Below are positions 1-8,602 of a DNA stretch of 64,000 nucleotides, piece after piece. Under the pieces are notes generated by a model, which was not told the DNA's origin, did not search any database, and worked only from the letters and a program-made list of their open reading frames with translations. The stretch is from contig JBGAPT010000008.1 of the NCBI GenBank assembly GCA_044221135.1, positions 4,632-68,631 of the forward strand, given 5' to 3'. Each line of letters begins with the position of its first letter. The stretch's first letter is position 1. The translations under genes were made by a program, and so were the position numbers. The stretch is from UBA4722 sp044221135. Its GTDB lineage: Bacteria > Pseudomonadota > Gammaproteobacteria > DSM-16500.

Positions 1-45
1 GAAATCCTTCCTTAAGCAAATTATTTGTTGTTCTTCAACAGCCAT
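1..45 (-). CDS. possible 5' end of a gene cut by the window edge
   Basis: An ATG at 43-45 on the minus strand opens a frame that runs off the window after 15 codons (MAVEEQQIICLRKDF). A stop codon lies in frame two codons upstream, and a weak GAGTGAGAA tract could serve as ribosome binding site. In Legionella and Coxiella icmK follows icmL, but this start lacks the secretion signal expected of IcmK, so I do not assign it. It may be spurious. Confidence 0.25.
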   Translation of the reverse strand, partial: MAVEEQQIICLRKDF

Positions 46-136
46 TTCTCACTCGCCAGCTTGCAGAATAGTGATGTTTACTATACTGGATAGCGAGAAA
101 GCCGACTAGCAATTTTAATGGTAATTTCAGCAAAAT

Positions 137-201
137 GTCTCATCGCGAAATGTCCCATCGCATCCTGTCTTATCATGTTATGTCAGCGGGATCGCTGGTA
201 A
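137..201 (+). repeat. PalA repeat, tail fragment
   Basis: This stretch just downstream of the last icmL stop resembles the right-hand tail of the PalA family (CCCATCGC, then ATG/GTCA-rich sequence, then GCGGGATCGCTG). The CATCGC-ATGTC segment is partly duplicated here. The left arms of the element are absent. No gene is visible between about 46 and 210 other than this remnant. Confidence 0.5.
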
Positions 202-210
202 CGTAATGAA

Positions 211-867
211 TTAAACTCTAGGAGATGCTGCAATCATTTGTACAATTGCCAACCCTTTATAACTGTGTAGCAGGTTTTGCCGCCGTACAACAACGGTCAC
301 AAGATAGGCATTTGAAAAAGAGGGTTTATCGTAAGGTGCCTCTAAAAAATTGACCAGCAATGGCATTTGAAATTTCCAGGCATACACTCCTCCTAATATC
401 CCCTCGTTTATTAACTTTGGTTTATCTACCACTTTGGCAGCAAATATCATTCTACGTTCGGTCAATGCCAACAAATTATTAGATGCAGTCAAACCCGCCA
501 TATAATTACGCCAACCGTATTCAGTAAAATATTTTTGCGCATCCTGTAGCTGTGCTCGGTAATTCATATAATTATAAGAATAGGCTGTTTCAACAGCTTC
601 CACCGTCCATGCGGTCACGATATCTGTTGTCATACCGGAATCCGTCACCGGAATCTCATACACTAAACGACCCACAGAATCAGTCAAAAAATAAAGAGGT
701 CGTGTAGGATTTTTTGCTAAAAAAACAAGCAGACTTATTAAAATAACAATTGCAATGAGACAAAGTAAATAAATTCCAAGCACTAAGTGATATTTTTTTT
801 TATAAAATTGATTACGCAACTGTGTTAAAACCAGTGCATCGTCAGTTATATTTTCAGTTTCATTCAT
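211..867 (-). CDS. icmL: Dot/Icm type IVB secretion protein IcmL/DotI (second copy)
   Basis: DotI/IcmL is an inner-membrane subunit of the Dot/Icm type IVB secretion system, a VirB8-like protein in a complex with DotJ. The 218-residue protein has a short cytoplasmic N-terminus, one membrane segment at about residues 27-51 and a periplasmic domain. That domain carries the family motif around NYRAQ...YFTEYGW, shared with the upstream copy at 881-1474. The length matches DotI (about 212 residues). It starts 13 bases after the stop of the first copy, so it is almost certainly cotranscribed. Tandem icmL genes are also known in Coxiella. The assignment to IcmL is firm; which copy is functionally dominant is unknown. 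Confidence 0.9.
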   Translation of the reverse strand: MNETENITDDALVLTQLRNQFYKKKYHLVLGIYLLCLIAIVILISLLVFLAKNPTRPLYFLTDSVGRLVYEIPVTDSGMTTDIVTAWTVEAVETAYSYNYMNYRAQLQDAQKYFTEYGWRNYMAGLTASNNLLALTERRMIFAAKVVDKPKLINEGILGGVYAWKFQMPLLVNFLEAPYDKPSFSNAYLVTVVVRRQNLLHSYKGLAIVQMIAASPRV

Positions 868-880
868 CAGAGCCCCTCTT

Positions 881-1474
881 TTACATCACAAATTGATCAA
901 TCCCGATTCCTGCAGGGTTTTTCCAAGTAGGCACTCTCACAATGGTAAGCACCACTGTATAAGATTTTTTTGAAGTGCCTTCTGAGCTTTGATAAGTTAC
1001 TAGAAATGGCATTTGAACACGCCACACATAGCCTTGCCCTGAAAGTACGCCTTGATTAGAAATCACAGGAGCACCTGATACTACCCCATTTACCAGCAAT
1101 TGATTTTGTGTAATTGTTTTGATTAACCCACGAACTGAGTTAGCATAATCAACCCAACCTGCATCTGTAAAATAATGATGCGCTAATGCCGCTTGTTTAC
1201 GATAATTCACAAAATCAAAAGTATAGGCAGCTACCGCTGCTTTACTTGCCCATTGTATGAGAGTGCTTGATGATAAATTGGGTTCTACAGAAGAAGTTAA
1301 TGCTCTTCTCTGCCCGTCCAGCGCGACTGCGTTAAATTGTGGAAGCGGGCGATGGTGTATCTGATAAAGCACCGTCATCGATAATAAAAGTATCAAAAAA
1401 ATAGCGGCAATCAACAAAAAAATAAAATTATTGTAATATTTAATATACCACTGATAATCATCTTCATTTTGCAC
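881..1474 (-). CDS. icmL: Dot/Icm type IVB secretion protein IcmL/DotI (first copy)
   Basis: A 197-residue paralogue of the next gene. It has one membrane segment at about residues 16-39 followed by a periplasmic domain with the motif NYRKQ...YFTDAGW, equivalent to NYRAQ...YFTEYGW in the other copy. The remainder has diverged strongly, which suggests an old duplication rather than a recent repeat. The family anchors the inner-membrane complex of the Dot/Icm machine. It lies 39 bases after the icmM-like gene in the same direction. The ribosome binding site is weak (GAGG about 14 bases upstream). Confidence 0.88.
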   Translation of the reverse strand: MQNEDDYQWYIKYYNNFIFLLIAAIFLILLLSMTVLYQIHHRPLPQFNAVALDGQRRALTSSVEPNLSSSTLIQWASKAAVAAYTFDFVNYRKQAALAHHYFTDAGWVDYANSVRGLIKTITQNQLLVNGVVSGAPVISNQGVLSGQGYVWRVQMPFLVTYQSSEGTSKKSYTVVLTIVRVPTWKNPAGIGIDQFVM

Positions 1475-1513
1475 TGTATGATGCCTCTTTATATTCAGCA
1501 GAAACCGCTGTAG

Positions 1514-1723
1514 TTACCGCACAGGAACCATAGGAATAATTTGTCCTGATGTTGCAGTTCCATAATACTGAGGTGGAACTGTAAATAAAACATAACGAAT
1601 AATAGCTACCGTTAAAAAAAGAATAACGAATGCTAATACTATAATACCTCTTAGCAGTTTATGATAATTGTCGCGATAAAAATCGCTTTGCAATCTCACT
1701 AATTCATGTTTTCGGCCTATCAT
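1514..1723 (-). CDS. icmM: short Dot/Icm protein IcmM/DotJ-like
   Basis: A 69-residue protein with a charged N-terminus (RKHELVRLQSDFYRDNYHKL) and one membrane segment at about residues 27-49. The N-terminus matches the DotI/IcmL start pattern (LRNQFYKKKYHLVL), which is what DotJ/IcmM is: a DotI paralogue stripped of its periplasmic domain. Legionella DotJ is about 94 residues, so this copy is shorter still. Its position between icmN and icmL is the conserved one. Its start overlaps the icmN stop in an ATGA arrangement, implying translational coupling. Confidence 0.75.
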   Translation of the reverse strand: MIGRKHELVRLQSDFYRDNYHKLLRGIIVLAFVILFLTVAIIRYVLFTVPPQYYGTATSGQIIPMVPVR

Positions 1724-2526
1724 ACTGGCAGCTTCTCCAATGTAATCTCCACTCTAAAATTATCACTATTCCAATCAGGTTTATTTGCCGTGACCAATTT
1801 TCCCCCGCCATAACCTGTTGCCGACAACAACCGTGTATTCAGACCTTTGGCCCATAAATATTTTACAATAGCAGCAGCTTGCTGCTGTGTTAAAGCAAGA
1901 TTCACCTTCTCCGGTGAACCACTCGCGCTGGTAAAAGCCGCCACATTGACCGACATATTAGGATAACGCCCAATAAATTGACCTACTAAATCCAACGTGG
2001 AATAAGCATGTAAACGAATATTCGATGTCATCTCATTAAAAATGAGCACTGAAGGAAGTACCAACATGATCTGGTCTCCCAAAATAATCACTTTAACACC
2101 GCGATTTTCTAATTTATCAGCCAGCGTAGTATGTGAATCAATATAAGCGCCCAGTGCGCCACCAAAGATAGCGCCTACCGCAAGTCCAGGAAGCAGACTC
2201 ACGCCTGAATTAAAACTGCTTGCACCAATACCTACAGCTCCCCCTACAACAGCACCTTTCGTTGTTTGGCTCGTGTTTTGATAAGAATCAGACAGACTAC
2301 CTTCAGAATGACCCAATGCATAATCTGTATCTAAATACGCTTTGTCTGCTTCAGCTGCAGCACCTCTAGAGACATCAGATGAAGCACAACCCTGAAGAAA
2401 CACAAACAACAGAAGAGATAAAAAAACTAACAAGCTAAGCTTGTGCTTGAAGAATCCTCCATCGCGTAATGTCAGGAGAAATCGCTGTGAACATACTTTA
2501 TCATTACCCAGATTATCCACTCGCAC
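1720..2526 (-). CDS. icmN: Dot/Icm outer-membrane lipoprotein IcmN/DotK
   Basis: A 268-residue lipoprotein of the Dot/Icm core complex. It has a lipobox ending FLQGC (Cys 47), then a glycine-zipper stretch at about 90-130 and an OmpA-like peptidoglycan-binding domain at about 170-265. The start is GTG at 2526, overlapping the icmO stop by 14 bases. No ATG, GTG or TTG suited to a normal signal peptide occurs nearer the hydrophobic core, so about 27 residues precede the n-region. Residues 12-25 of that extension (CSQRFLLTLRDGGF) are encoded by a PalA repeat fragment at 2452-2491. Legionella DotK is about 189 residues. The family call is good; the start is uncertain. Confidence 0.85.
   Translation of the reverse strand: MRVDNLGNDKVCSQRFLLTLRDGGFFKHKLSLLVFLSLLLFVFLQGCASSDVSRGAAAEADKAYLDTDYALGHSEGSLSDSYQNTSQTTKGAVVGGAVGIGASSFNSGVSLLPGLAVGAIFGGALGAYIDSHTTLADKLENRGVKVIILGDQIMLVLPSVLIFNEMTSNIRLHAYSTLDLVGQFIGRYPNMSVNVAAFTSASGSPEKVNLALTQQQAAAIVKYLWAKGLNTRLLSATGYGGGKLVTANKPDWNSDNFRVEITLEKLPV
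2452..2491 (+). repeat. PalA repeat fragment inside the 5' end of icmN
   Basis: The sequence GAATCCTCCATCGCGTAATG and the next 20 bases match the right-hand tail of intergenic PalA copies (compare 6597-6633 and 19808-19843). It is read in frame as the N-terminal extension of IcmN, in the same frame that gives SQRFSLTIGDGGF from the copy near 19.8 kb. This recalls Rickettsia palindromic elements, which insert in frame into genes. Confidence 0.65.
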
Positions 2527-4879
2527 CTTCCGTTTTTTCTTGGCTCACTATATATTCAATTAACTCTTGAGCGACATCACCGAGACGCTCAGCATCCAAA
2601 AATACACCTTCTATATAAGGAGGATAGTCTGTCGCAACCAGCATATCTTTAATAATTTCACCCGTGACGGTATTTGCTTGAGAGCCTGAACGTCCTAATA
2701 CTCTTTCCAGCAGCTCAATTTTATCCTTAATATACGCCTTTGAAATCAGAGGCTGGCTAAACTTCTCCAGCTCACCCGGGCCAGTTAAGAAACTTTTTAC
2801 ATCGTCACCCAAAACAACCTTATTAAAAATATGAATACGACCCGCATCTTCTGTTAGTTCTGCAAACTCTTCTTCCTCTTCTTTACCCACTTCCGCTGTT
2901 CGATTATGGAAAGCTAATAGTGCTGAAACACCACGCTCGATTAGATTGGCTTCCATATCTTCATGGATAATATTAGCAATAAAATGAATGTCCTCTGCCT
3001 CATCCGGCGCATGATCAAAAATTTCATTATTACCTTCCATCAAAGCATTAAATTGTTCTAAACGATTTTCTAAATCTATTAATACTCTTCCTATAGGCGC
3101 TTCCACTTTTAAGAAATGATTAAGCCGTATACGTTCAACTGGCTCTGGATTAGCAAAAAACATGCGAGCACGAATAATTTTTGATTTAAAGAAGATAGTC
3201 GCTTCACCTTCACGCTGTTCTTTGAGATCCTGCAAATCCAAACGTGCACGTTTTTCTGAAGATGCACTTCGACTATCCATATAATTATTCAATACACTGT
3301 GTGCGTTTGTTTGAAACGAATCTACTTTAGTCACATAAGACTCACCCGCTGTTTTAGAGAAAAATTCCCATGTTTCTTGCGGATCTTCAAGCTTCATACA
3401 AATTTTAATGTTGGTATTCGCACCAATGGATGCAGCTTCTTCTTTTGATGCTTTTTGAAAAGCTGGCAAATCTTGCCCAGCAAAGATAACAGAAAATCCT
3501 AGAGAACGTGCTTGTGCTGGCACAACCGCAAATCCTTTTACTGCATAATAACCATATTCATCGAGAATACACATATAAGGTGTTGCTGAATTAGTTGGCT
3601 TTCGCGTCACAACTTCTTTAAAAGTTCCCTCGACCGCATCACCCAATCCCGCTGCCATCATTGCTTTCAGCGAAGAAATAATAACTTTTCCCAAAATTGC
3701 CAATTCATCCGGCGATTTCTCTAATGCGGGTAATAGCACAACAAGAATACGTCGATTTAATACCACATCTTTTAAATCTGCTTCTGCTAAATTTGTACGG
3801 ATAATATGCCCATAGGTATCTGCTAACGAACCGAATACACGAGTTAATTGCATAGTGATAAATCCGTGTTGTTCTAGCACTTGCGAACCCTGTTTACCTT
3901 TTTTGGTACGATCATAGCCTGGCAAGTTAATAATGTAGTTCACGATAGGTTCAAGCACCATATCGGGTGTATCGGCCAAGCTAACCGGTTCTTGATTATC
4001 ACGAATAAACATTTTATCCATTGCAATCGCTTCTAAGCGCGGCAACTCAAAATAATTACGAATAGCATTGGCATCTAATAAAATTTTCCCTGCATCACGC
4101 ATATAGACCAATACTTTCATTAACGCTTCTACGAAAACGATAGCACGGCCTTTCCACATATCGCCATCGGAACCTTGGCTGCCTGAATCCATCAAACTCA
4201 CAACAAGCTGCGTTAACATACTCGAGGAACCATTACAAAATGGATTCATCGTATTAGATAACCGTTTTTCTTGGGCACCTACAACGTCACGTGCACCTGT
4301 CATAAAATTAATTAATAAAATATCATCTTCACGTCCCATAAAACGTACCATCGAAAAAACTTTGGCAAACAAACTATTGTCGCCCTTTCCATCGACGTAA
4401 AGAAAACCACTTCCTTGCACTAATGCATTAAAGGCAAGAGAAACCAGCGCTTCTGTTTTACCACTACCCGTAGAGCCAAAAATGAGAACGTGCGTACGCA
4501 TATCATCATTATTAAACCATAATTCTTCGCTATTATTTTTTCGATTACCAAAAAAACTGATGCCCCTTGCTTTACGCGGCTTATTTGTATTCCCAGGAAG
4601 CGGATCATTATAATCTAGAGCGCCGGAACGGAGTGGCATACGAAAAGGTAATTTGAATTCTCGTGTATAGGCATAGATAAAAACACCAATGGCAATCACT
4701 GTCGTTAAATCAGCAAGAGCGGAGAAAAAAACCACCACCATCGCAAAACCAATCAGTAACGTAGCGCTTTTAATAGGGTCTTTGAAAAAATCAACTGTCT
4801 TCATCCCGAGCGTACGGGTATCTCGCAATAACAATTGCGGCGCGAGTTCTTGATTTTCGTCTAAACCACGTTGCTGCAT
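2513..4879 (-). CDS. icmO: type IV coupling ATPase IcmO/DotL
   Basis: DotL is the coupling-protein ATPase that recruits Dot/Icm substrates with DotM, DotN, IcmSW and LvgA at the cytoplasmic face of the inner membrane. At 788 residues the length equals Legionella DotL (783). Two membrane segments lie at about 40-72. The Walker A motif GSTGSGKT is at 135-142, and a Walker B-like segment CILDEYGYY lies near residue 440, typical of VirD4/FtsK-type ATPases. The acidic, helical C-terminal 200 residues correspond to the part that binds the IcmSW adaptors. It sits 2 bases downstream of icmP and overlaps icmN. Confidence 0.95.
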   Translation of the reverse strand: MQQRGLDENQELAPQLLLRDTRTLGMKTVDFFKDPIKSATLLIGFAMVVVFFSALADLTTVIAIGVFIYAYTREFKLPFRMPLRSGALDYNDPLPGNTNKPRKARGISFFGNRKNNSEELWFNNDDMRTHVLIFGSTGSGKTEALVSLAFNALVQGSGFLYVDGKGDNSLFAKVFSMVRFMGREDDILLINFMTGARDVVGAQEKRLSNTMNPFCNGSSSMLTQLVVSLMDSGSQGSDGDMWKGRAIVFVEALMKVLVYMRDAGKILLDANAIRNYFELPRLEAIAMDKMFIRDNQEPVSLADTPDMVLEPIVNYIINLPGYDRTKKGKQGSQVLEQHGFITMQLTRVFGSLADTYGHIIRTNLAEADLKDVVLNRRILVVLLPALEKSPDELAILGKVIISSLKAMMAAGLGDAVEGTFKEVVTRKPTNSATPYMCILDEYGYYAVKGFAVVPAQARSLGFSVIFAGQDLPAFQKASKEEAASIGANTNIKICMKLEDPQETWEFFSKTAGESYVTKVDSFQTNAHSVLNNYMDSRSASSEKRARLDLQDLKEQREGEATIFFKSKIIRARMFFANPEPVERIRLNHFLKVEAPIGRVLIDLENRLEQFNALMEGNNEIFDHAPDEAEDIHFIANIIHEDMEANLIERGVSALLAFHNRTAEVGKEEEEEFAELTEDAGRIHIFNKVVLGDDVKSFLTGPGELEKFSQPLISKAYIKDKIELLERVLGRSGSQANTVTGEIIKDMLVATDYPPYIEGVFLDAERLGDVAQELIEYIVSQEKTEGASG

Positions 4880-4881
4880 AA

Positions 4882-6003
4882 TTACTCTGTCTCATCTGGA
4901 CGGTAAATGATTTCTTTTAAAACCAATTCTAATGCATTCGTTGCCTCTTCTACCATCGGCACTAATAATCGTCTCCCTATCTGTTTCTCAGCTTTCCAGT
5001 GTGCATACGGTCCCGCCACTTCAACAAAAGGAGTTTGTCGACCAACTGTATTCAGCATATACCAAAGCCGCCGGTCAACGGGTTTTAACCATAAAAAATC
5101 TGCCGAAGCTTGCACCCCATCTTCACGGGCCGCCTCAAGCATAGATGCCATCACCGTCAGTATATAACCATGCGATTGCATAATTTTCTGTGCGGTTTTA
5201 GTTCCTTGATGTTTTTTACATAAAGCATCCGCTCCAGCGAAACTCAACTTCTTCACTGAAGAGGCACTTATTTTTGCCAACAACTCTGCTGCAGCCTTGC
5301 TATCACCCGCATTTCGAGCTGCAAATACAGCAAATAAAGCACGAATATGCGGCGGCAATTTATCAAGACCAGGCCATAATGAGCCAAGTTGCATTGAAAA
5401 TATTTTATTGGATTTGCCGCGCTTTAAAGAGACTTCAATGCGATTTCGTTCTTTTTGTAAAACACCTTCTTTAGGCTGAGCTCTATATTCATCTAATAGT
5501 TTATGGCGCTTACAAAATTGCATAGGGGTCATGGCCATTGCCCAAGGGCCTTTATCAATATGTTCTTTATTAAGCTTCAAACCAAGAACTGGATTAATTT
5601 GCGGCCAATTTACTTTTTCAGCATTCGCCAATGAAGTCATGTCATAAGCGCGCTTAAAAACGCGCGTAGAATTTGAAAAATAAATAATGAAGGCTAAGAT
5701 AATAATGATAAATACAAAAGGAAAACGTAAATAATCTCCTACAGCTGTCCCTATCAGAGAAACATCAGTAAAAGAAAATTTTGTCGGATCTGTTGCGGTA
5801 ATAACATTACGCACTTCATCCAGCCTATTCGTAAACAGGCTAATGACGCTAATTTCCCAAAGTTTGATAGTAAAATAAAAACCGATAATATTTTTTTTAA
5901 AAACGTACCATATACAAGCGCCAAAAATAAAAACCGCGGCAATGATCCATAATAACCCCATGGAATTATCAGGTTGGCTTTGTTGTGCGCCTCCTCCAGC
6001 CAT
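4882..6003 (-). CDS. icmP: Dot/Icm coupling-complex protein IcmP/DotM
   Basis: DotM/IcmP is the membrane partner of DotL; in Legionella its cytoplasmic domain binds effectors with acidic C-terminal signals. The 373-residue length matches the family (about 376). Membrane segments are predicted at about residues 15-35 and 92-108, followed by a soluble domain rich in basic residues (for example LQKERNRIEVSLKRGKSNK). It begins only 13 bases after dksA, so the coupling genes appear to be driven from in front of dksA. In Legionella and Coxiella icmQ precedes icmP instead; that arrangement is broken here. Confidence 0.93.
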   Translation of the reverse strand: MAGGGAQQSQPDNSMGLLWIIAAVFIFGACIWYVFKKNIIGFYFTIKLWEISVISLFTNRLDEVRNVITATDPTKFSFTDVSLIGTAVGDYLRFPFVFIIIILAFIIYFSNSTRVFKRAYDMTSLANAEKVNWPQINPVLGLKLNKEHIDKGPWAMAMTPMQFCKRHKLLDEYRAQPKEGVLQKERNRIEVSLKRGKSNKIFSMQLGSLWPGLDKLPPHIRALFAVFAARNAGDSKAAAELLAKISASSVKKLSFAGADALCKKHQGTKTAQKIMQSHGYILTVMASMLEAAREDGVQASADFLWLKPVDRRLWYMLNTVGRQTPFVEVAGPYAHWKAEKQIGRRLLVPMVEEATNALELVLKEIIYRPDETE

Positions 6004-6016
6004 GGCTCAATACCTT

Positions 6017-6457
6017 TTAACCTTGTTGCTTTTCTTTAATTTCATCCAACATTTTACAATCAATACACAGAGTTGCTGTTGGCCTCGCCTCAAGACGTCG
6101 TAACCCTATTTCTACACCACACACTTCACAATAACCATATTCTTTATTAGCTAAAAGCTGCAAGGATTCTTCGATTTTTTTAAGCAGCCTGCGTTCACGA
6201 TCACGCGCTCGCAACTCTAGGCGAAACTCTTCTTCTTGACTGGCCCGATCATTTGGATCTGCATAATTAACTGCATCATCCTTCATGTGATGAACAGTGC
6301 GATCTGCTTCTTCCATGATTCGTTTACGTAACAGCGTGAGTATTTGCGTGAAATGACCACGCATTTGAGTACCCATGTACTCTTCCGTTTTTTTAACTTT
6401 ATAAGGGCTAATCCCTAGCATTTCCAAACTTGGCTCTAGAATATCTTTTGCGGCCAT
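6017..6457 (-). CDS. dksA: RNA polymerase-binding transcription factor DksA
   Basis: DksA binds the secondary channel of RNA polymerase and, with ppGpp, redirects transcription during starvation; in Legionella it also promotes the transmissive phase. The 146-residue protein shows the long coiled coil with acidic tip residues (ADPNDRA, Asp 67 and Asp 70), the conserved EEEFRLELRARDRERR stretch, and a four-cysteine zinc finger (Cys 110, 113, 131, 134). It lies directly upstream of icmP in the same direction, an arrangement that would couple secretion-gene expression to the stringent response if they share a promoter. Confidence 0.96.
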   Translation of the reverse strand: MAAKDILEPSLEMLGISPYKVKKTEEYMGTQMRGHFTQILTLLRKRIMEEADRTVHHMKDDAVNYADPNDRASQEEEFRLELRARDRERRLLKKIEESLQLLANKEYGYCEVCGVEIGLRRLEARPTATLCIDCKMLDEIKEKQQG

Positions 6458-6484
6458 TGCACAGCTCTCCTACTTAACGAAATC

Positions 6485-6633
6485 CCAGAAGTTCTCGCTG
6501 AAAAACGCGGAAACTCCTTCCTTGTTTATATGCTGCGCGTAAGCATTGCTGACGCTGCACTTAAAGCGTTAGAATCGCAATTCTCTACGCTTTAAGAATC
6601 CCCCATCACATAATGCCAGCAGGAATTGCTGAC
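6485..6633 (+). repeat. PalA repeat, near full length
   Basis: An intergenic copy between prmC and dksA. It shows the first dyad (GTTCTCGCTGAAAAACGCGG), the second (GCGTAAGCATTGCTGACGC, one mismatch), the third (a stem around TAGAATCGCAATTCT) and the tail CCCCCATCACATAATGCCAG. It fills most of the 196-base gap upstream of dksA, so any dksA promoter must lie inside or beside it. Confidence 0.7.
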
Positions 6634-6653
6634 AAAATCCTTTTGTAAGAGGA

Positions 6654-7496
6654 TCATTCTATACCAAAAATACCTGTTGTAACACGATTTAATCCAGAAA
6701 AATCTTGTTTGGTTGTAAGATGGGTATAACCCGCTTTTAAAAAAAGATTTAATACACTCTCTGCCTGAGAAAATCCATGCTCGAGCAATAAGCACCCGCC
6801 TGGCTTTAAGTATGTTCTTGCTTCATCAATAATAAACCGAATATCTTTTAACCCATCCCTACCTGAAATCAAAGCGGACGCAGGCTCCGTTGCTAATACA
6901 CTGGGTTGCAAGTAGGGATCATCTATAGCAACATAAGGTGGATTGCTCACAATAATATCAAAAAGAACCTTGGGCAGTGCTTCACACCACACCCCCTCAC
7001 AAAATTTAATATTTTTAATCTGCAGTCGGGCCGCATTCATTTTTGCTACTTTCAAAGCAGCTTTGTTAAAATCTGTCGCATAAATAGTCCAGCCAGGTCT
7101 TTCATGCGCTAAAGCCAACGCAATAGCACCTGAACCCGTACCCAGGTCAGCTACTATAGAAGGAACTTTATTTGATTTTTCTAAAACAAGCTCTATTAAT
7201 AATTCTGTCTCAGGCCTTGGGATCAACGTATCCGGGGTCACTATTAAATCTAATGACCAAAATTCACAATGTCCTGTCAAATAAGGAATAGGCTGACCTT
7301 GAATTCTTTTTTTAACAAAAGCAGTAAAACAGTCTTGCTCCTCTGTGGATAAAAGACGTTCAAAATGAGCATGCAAGTGGCTGCGCTGTACATTTAATGT
7401 ATGCGCTAAAAGTATTTCCGCATCGAGCATCGGCGTAGCTGTGATATGAAAAAACTGATGTACTGCTTCATTCAAAGCTTGTTTGATAGTTTGCAT
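6654..7496 (-). CDS. prmC: release factor glutamine N5-methyltransferase PrmC
   Basis: PrmC (HemK) methylates the glutamine of the GGQ motif in release factors using S-adenosylmethionine. The 280-residue protein has an N-terminal helical domain that grips the release factor, the SAM-binding loop DLGTGSGAI at 118-126 and the diagnostic NPPY motif at 185-188. It lies 23 bases downstream of prfA, whose product is its substrate, in the order hemA-prfA-prmC common in gammaproteobacteria. Confidence 0.95.
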   Translation of the reverse strand: MQTIKQALNEAVHQFFHITATPMLDAEILLAHTLNVQRSHLHAHFERLLSTEEQDCFTAFVKKRIQGQPIPYLTGHCEFWSLDLIVTPDTLIPRPETELLIELVLEKSNKVPSIVADLGTGSGAIALALAHERPGWTIYATDFNKAALKVAKMNAARLQIKNIKFCEGVWCEALPKVLFDIIVSNPPYVAIDDPYLQPSVLATEPASALISGRDGLKDIRFIIDEARTYLKPGGCLLLEHGFSQAESVLNLFLKAGYTHLTTKQDFSGLNRVTTGIFGIE

Positions 7497-7519
7497 AGCA
7501 GGCTGATGCTCTTAACAAT

Positions 7520-8602
7520 TTAATCCCCTATCTGCGCCAATAGATCCGCCTGATACTCATGCACTAATGCATCAATGACTGACCGCAAATCTCCCTCGAT
7601 AATCTCAGATAATTGATACAACGTCAGATTAATTCGATGATCCGTCAACCGCCCTTGCGGGAAATTATAAGTCCGTATTCGCTCAGAACGATCGCCCGTC
7701 CCTACCAAATCACGCCGTGTATCCGCTTGCTGTTGCTGTTGTTTGCGGCGTTCTTCCGCTAAAATTCTTGCTTTCAAAAGAGACATCGCACGCGCACGAT
7801 TTTTATGTTGCGAACGCTCATCCTGGCATTCAACCACCGTACCCGTTGGAATATGTGTAAGACGAATAGCAGAATCTGTTTTTTGCACATGCTGCCCACC
7901 CGCACCTGATGCACGAAATGTATCTACACGCAAATCATTAGGATTAATTTCAATATCTTCAATTTCATCCACTTCAGGCATCACAGCCACTGTACAGGTT
8001 GAAGTATGCACGCGCCCTTGCGCTTCCGTTTCAGGAACACGTTGCACACGATGCACGCCCGACTCAAATTTAAATTGTGAATAAGCGCCCTGGCCAATAA
8101 TACGAGTGATAATTTCTTTATATCCACCATGCTCACCATGGCTTGCACTGATCAACTCAGTTTGCCAACGTTGTGATTCAGCATACCGCGTATACATACG
8201 GTATAAATCACCTGCAAAAATAGCTGCTTCATCTCCGCCTGTTCCTGCACGAATTTCTAAAAATATATTACTGTCATCATGCGGGTCACGCGGCAATAGC
8301 AAAAGTTGCAGCTCTTTCTCCAACAAAGCAAGCTGCTCTTCTTCATTTTTTAATTCTTGTTTTGCAAGCGCCTGTAATTCCGCATCTCCCTCATTTAATA
8401 ATTCTTTTGCGCCCATTATATTTTGCTGACAAGCCCCGTAGCGCCTGAATGCATCAACCAACGGCCCCAATTGAGCATATTCTTTTGAAAGTTCACGAAA
8501 TTGATTTTGCTTTGAAATAACGCCAGCATCAGACAGTAATGCACTGACTTCCTCATGACGCTCAACTAATGTTTGTAGTTTTTTCTCAATAGAAAGCTTC
8601 AT
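7520..8602 (-). CDS. prfA: peptide chain release factor 1
   Basis: RF1 reads UAA and UAG stop codons and triggers peptide release. Its length of 360 residues is standard. The codon-reading PxT tripeptide is PET at 190-192, a variant of the more usual PAT, and the catalytic GGQ is at 235-237 within GAGGQHVQKT. The start codon overlaps the hemA stop by four bases (ATGA), so translation is coupled. Confidence 0.97.
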   Translation of the reverse strand: MKLSIEKKLQTLVERHEEVSALLSDAGVISKQNQFRELSKEYAQLGPLVDAFRRYGACQQNIMGAKELLNEGDAELQALAKQELKNEEEQLALLEKELQLLLLPRDPHDDSNIFLEIRAGTGGDEAAIFAGDLYRMYTRYAESQRWQTELISASHGEHGGYKEIITRIIGQGAYSQFKFESGVHRVQRVPETEAQGRVHTSTCTVAVMPEVDEIEDIEINPNDLRVDTFRASGAGGQHVQKTDSAIRLTHIPTGTVVECQDERSQHKNRARAMSLLKARILAEERRKQQQQQADTRRDLVGTGDRSERIRTYNFPQGRLTDHRINLTLYQLSEIIEGDLRSVIDALVHEYQADLLAQIGD

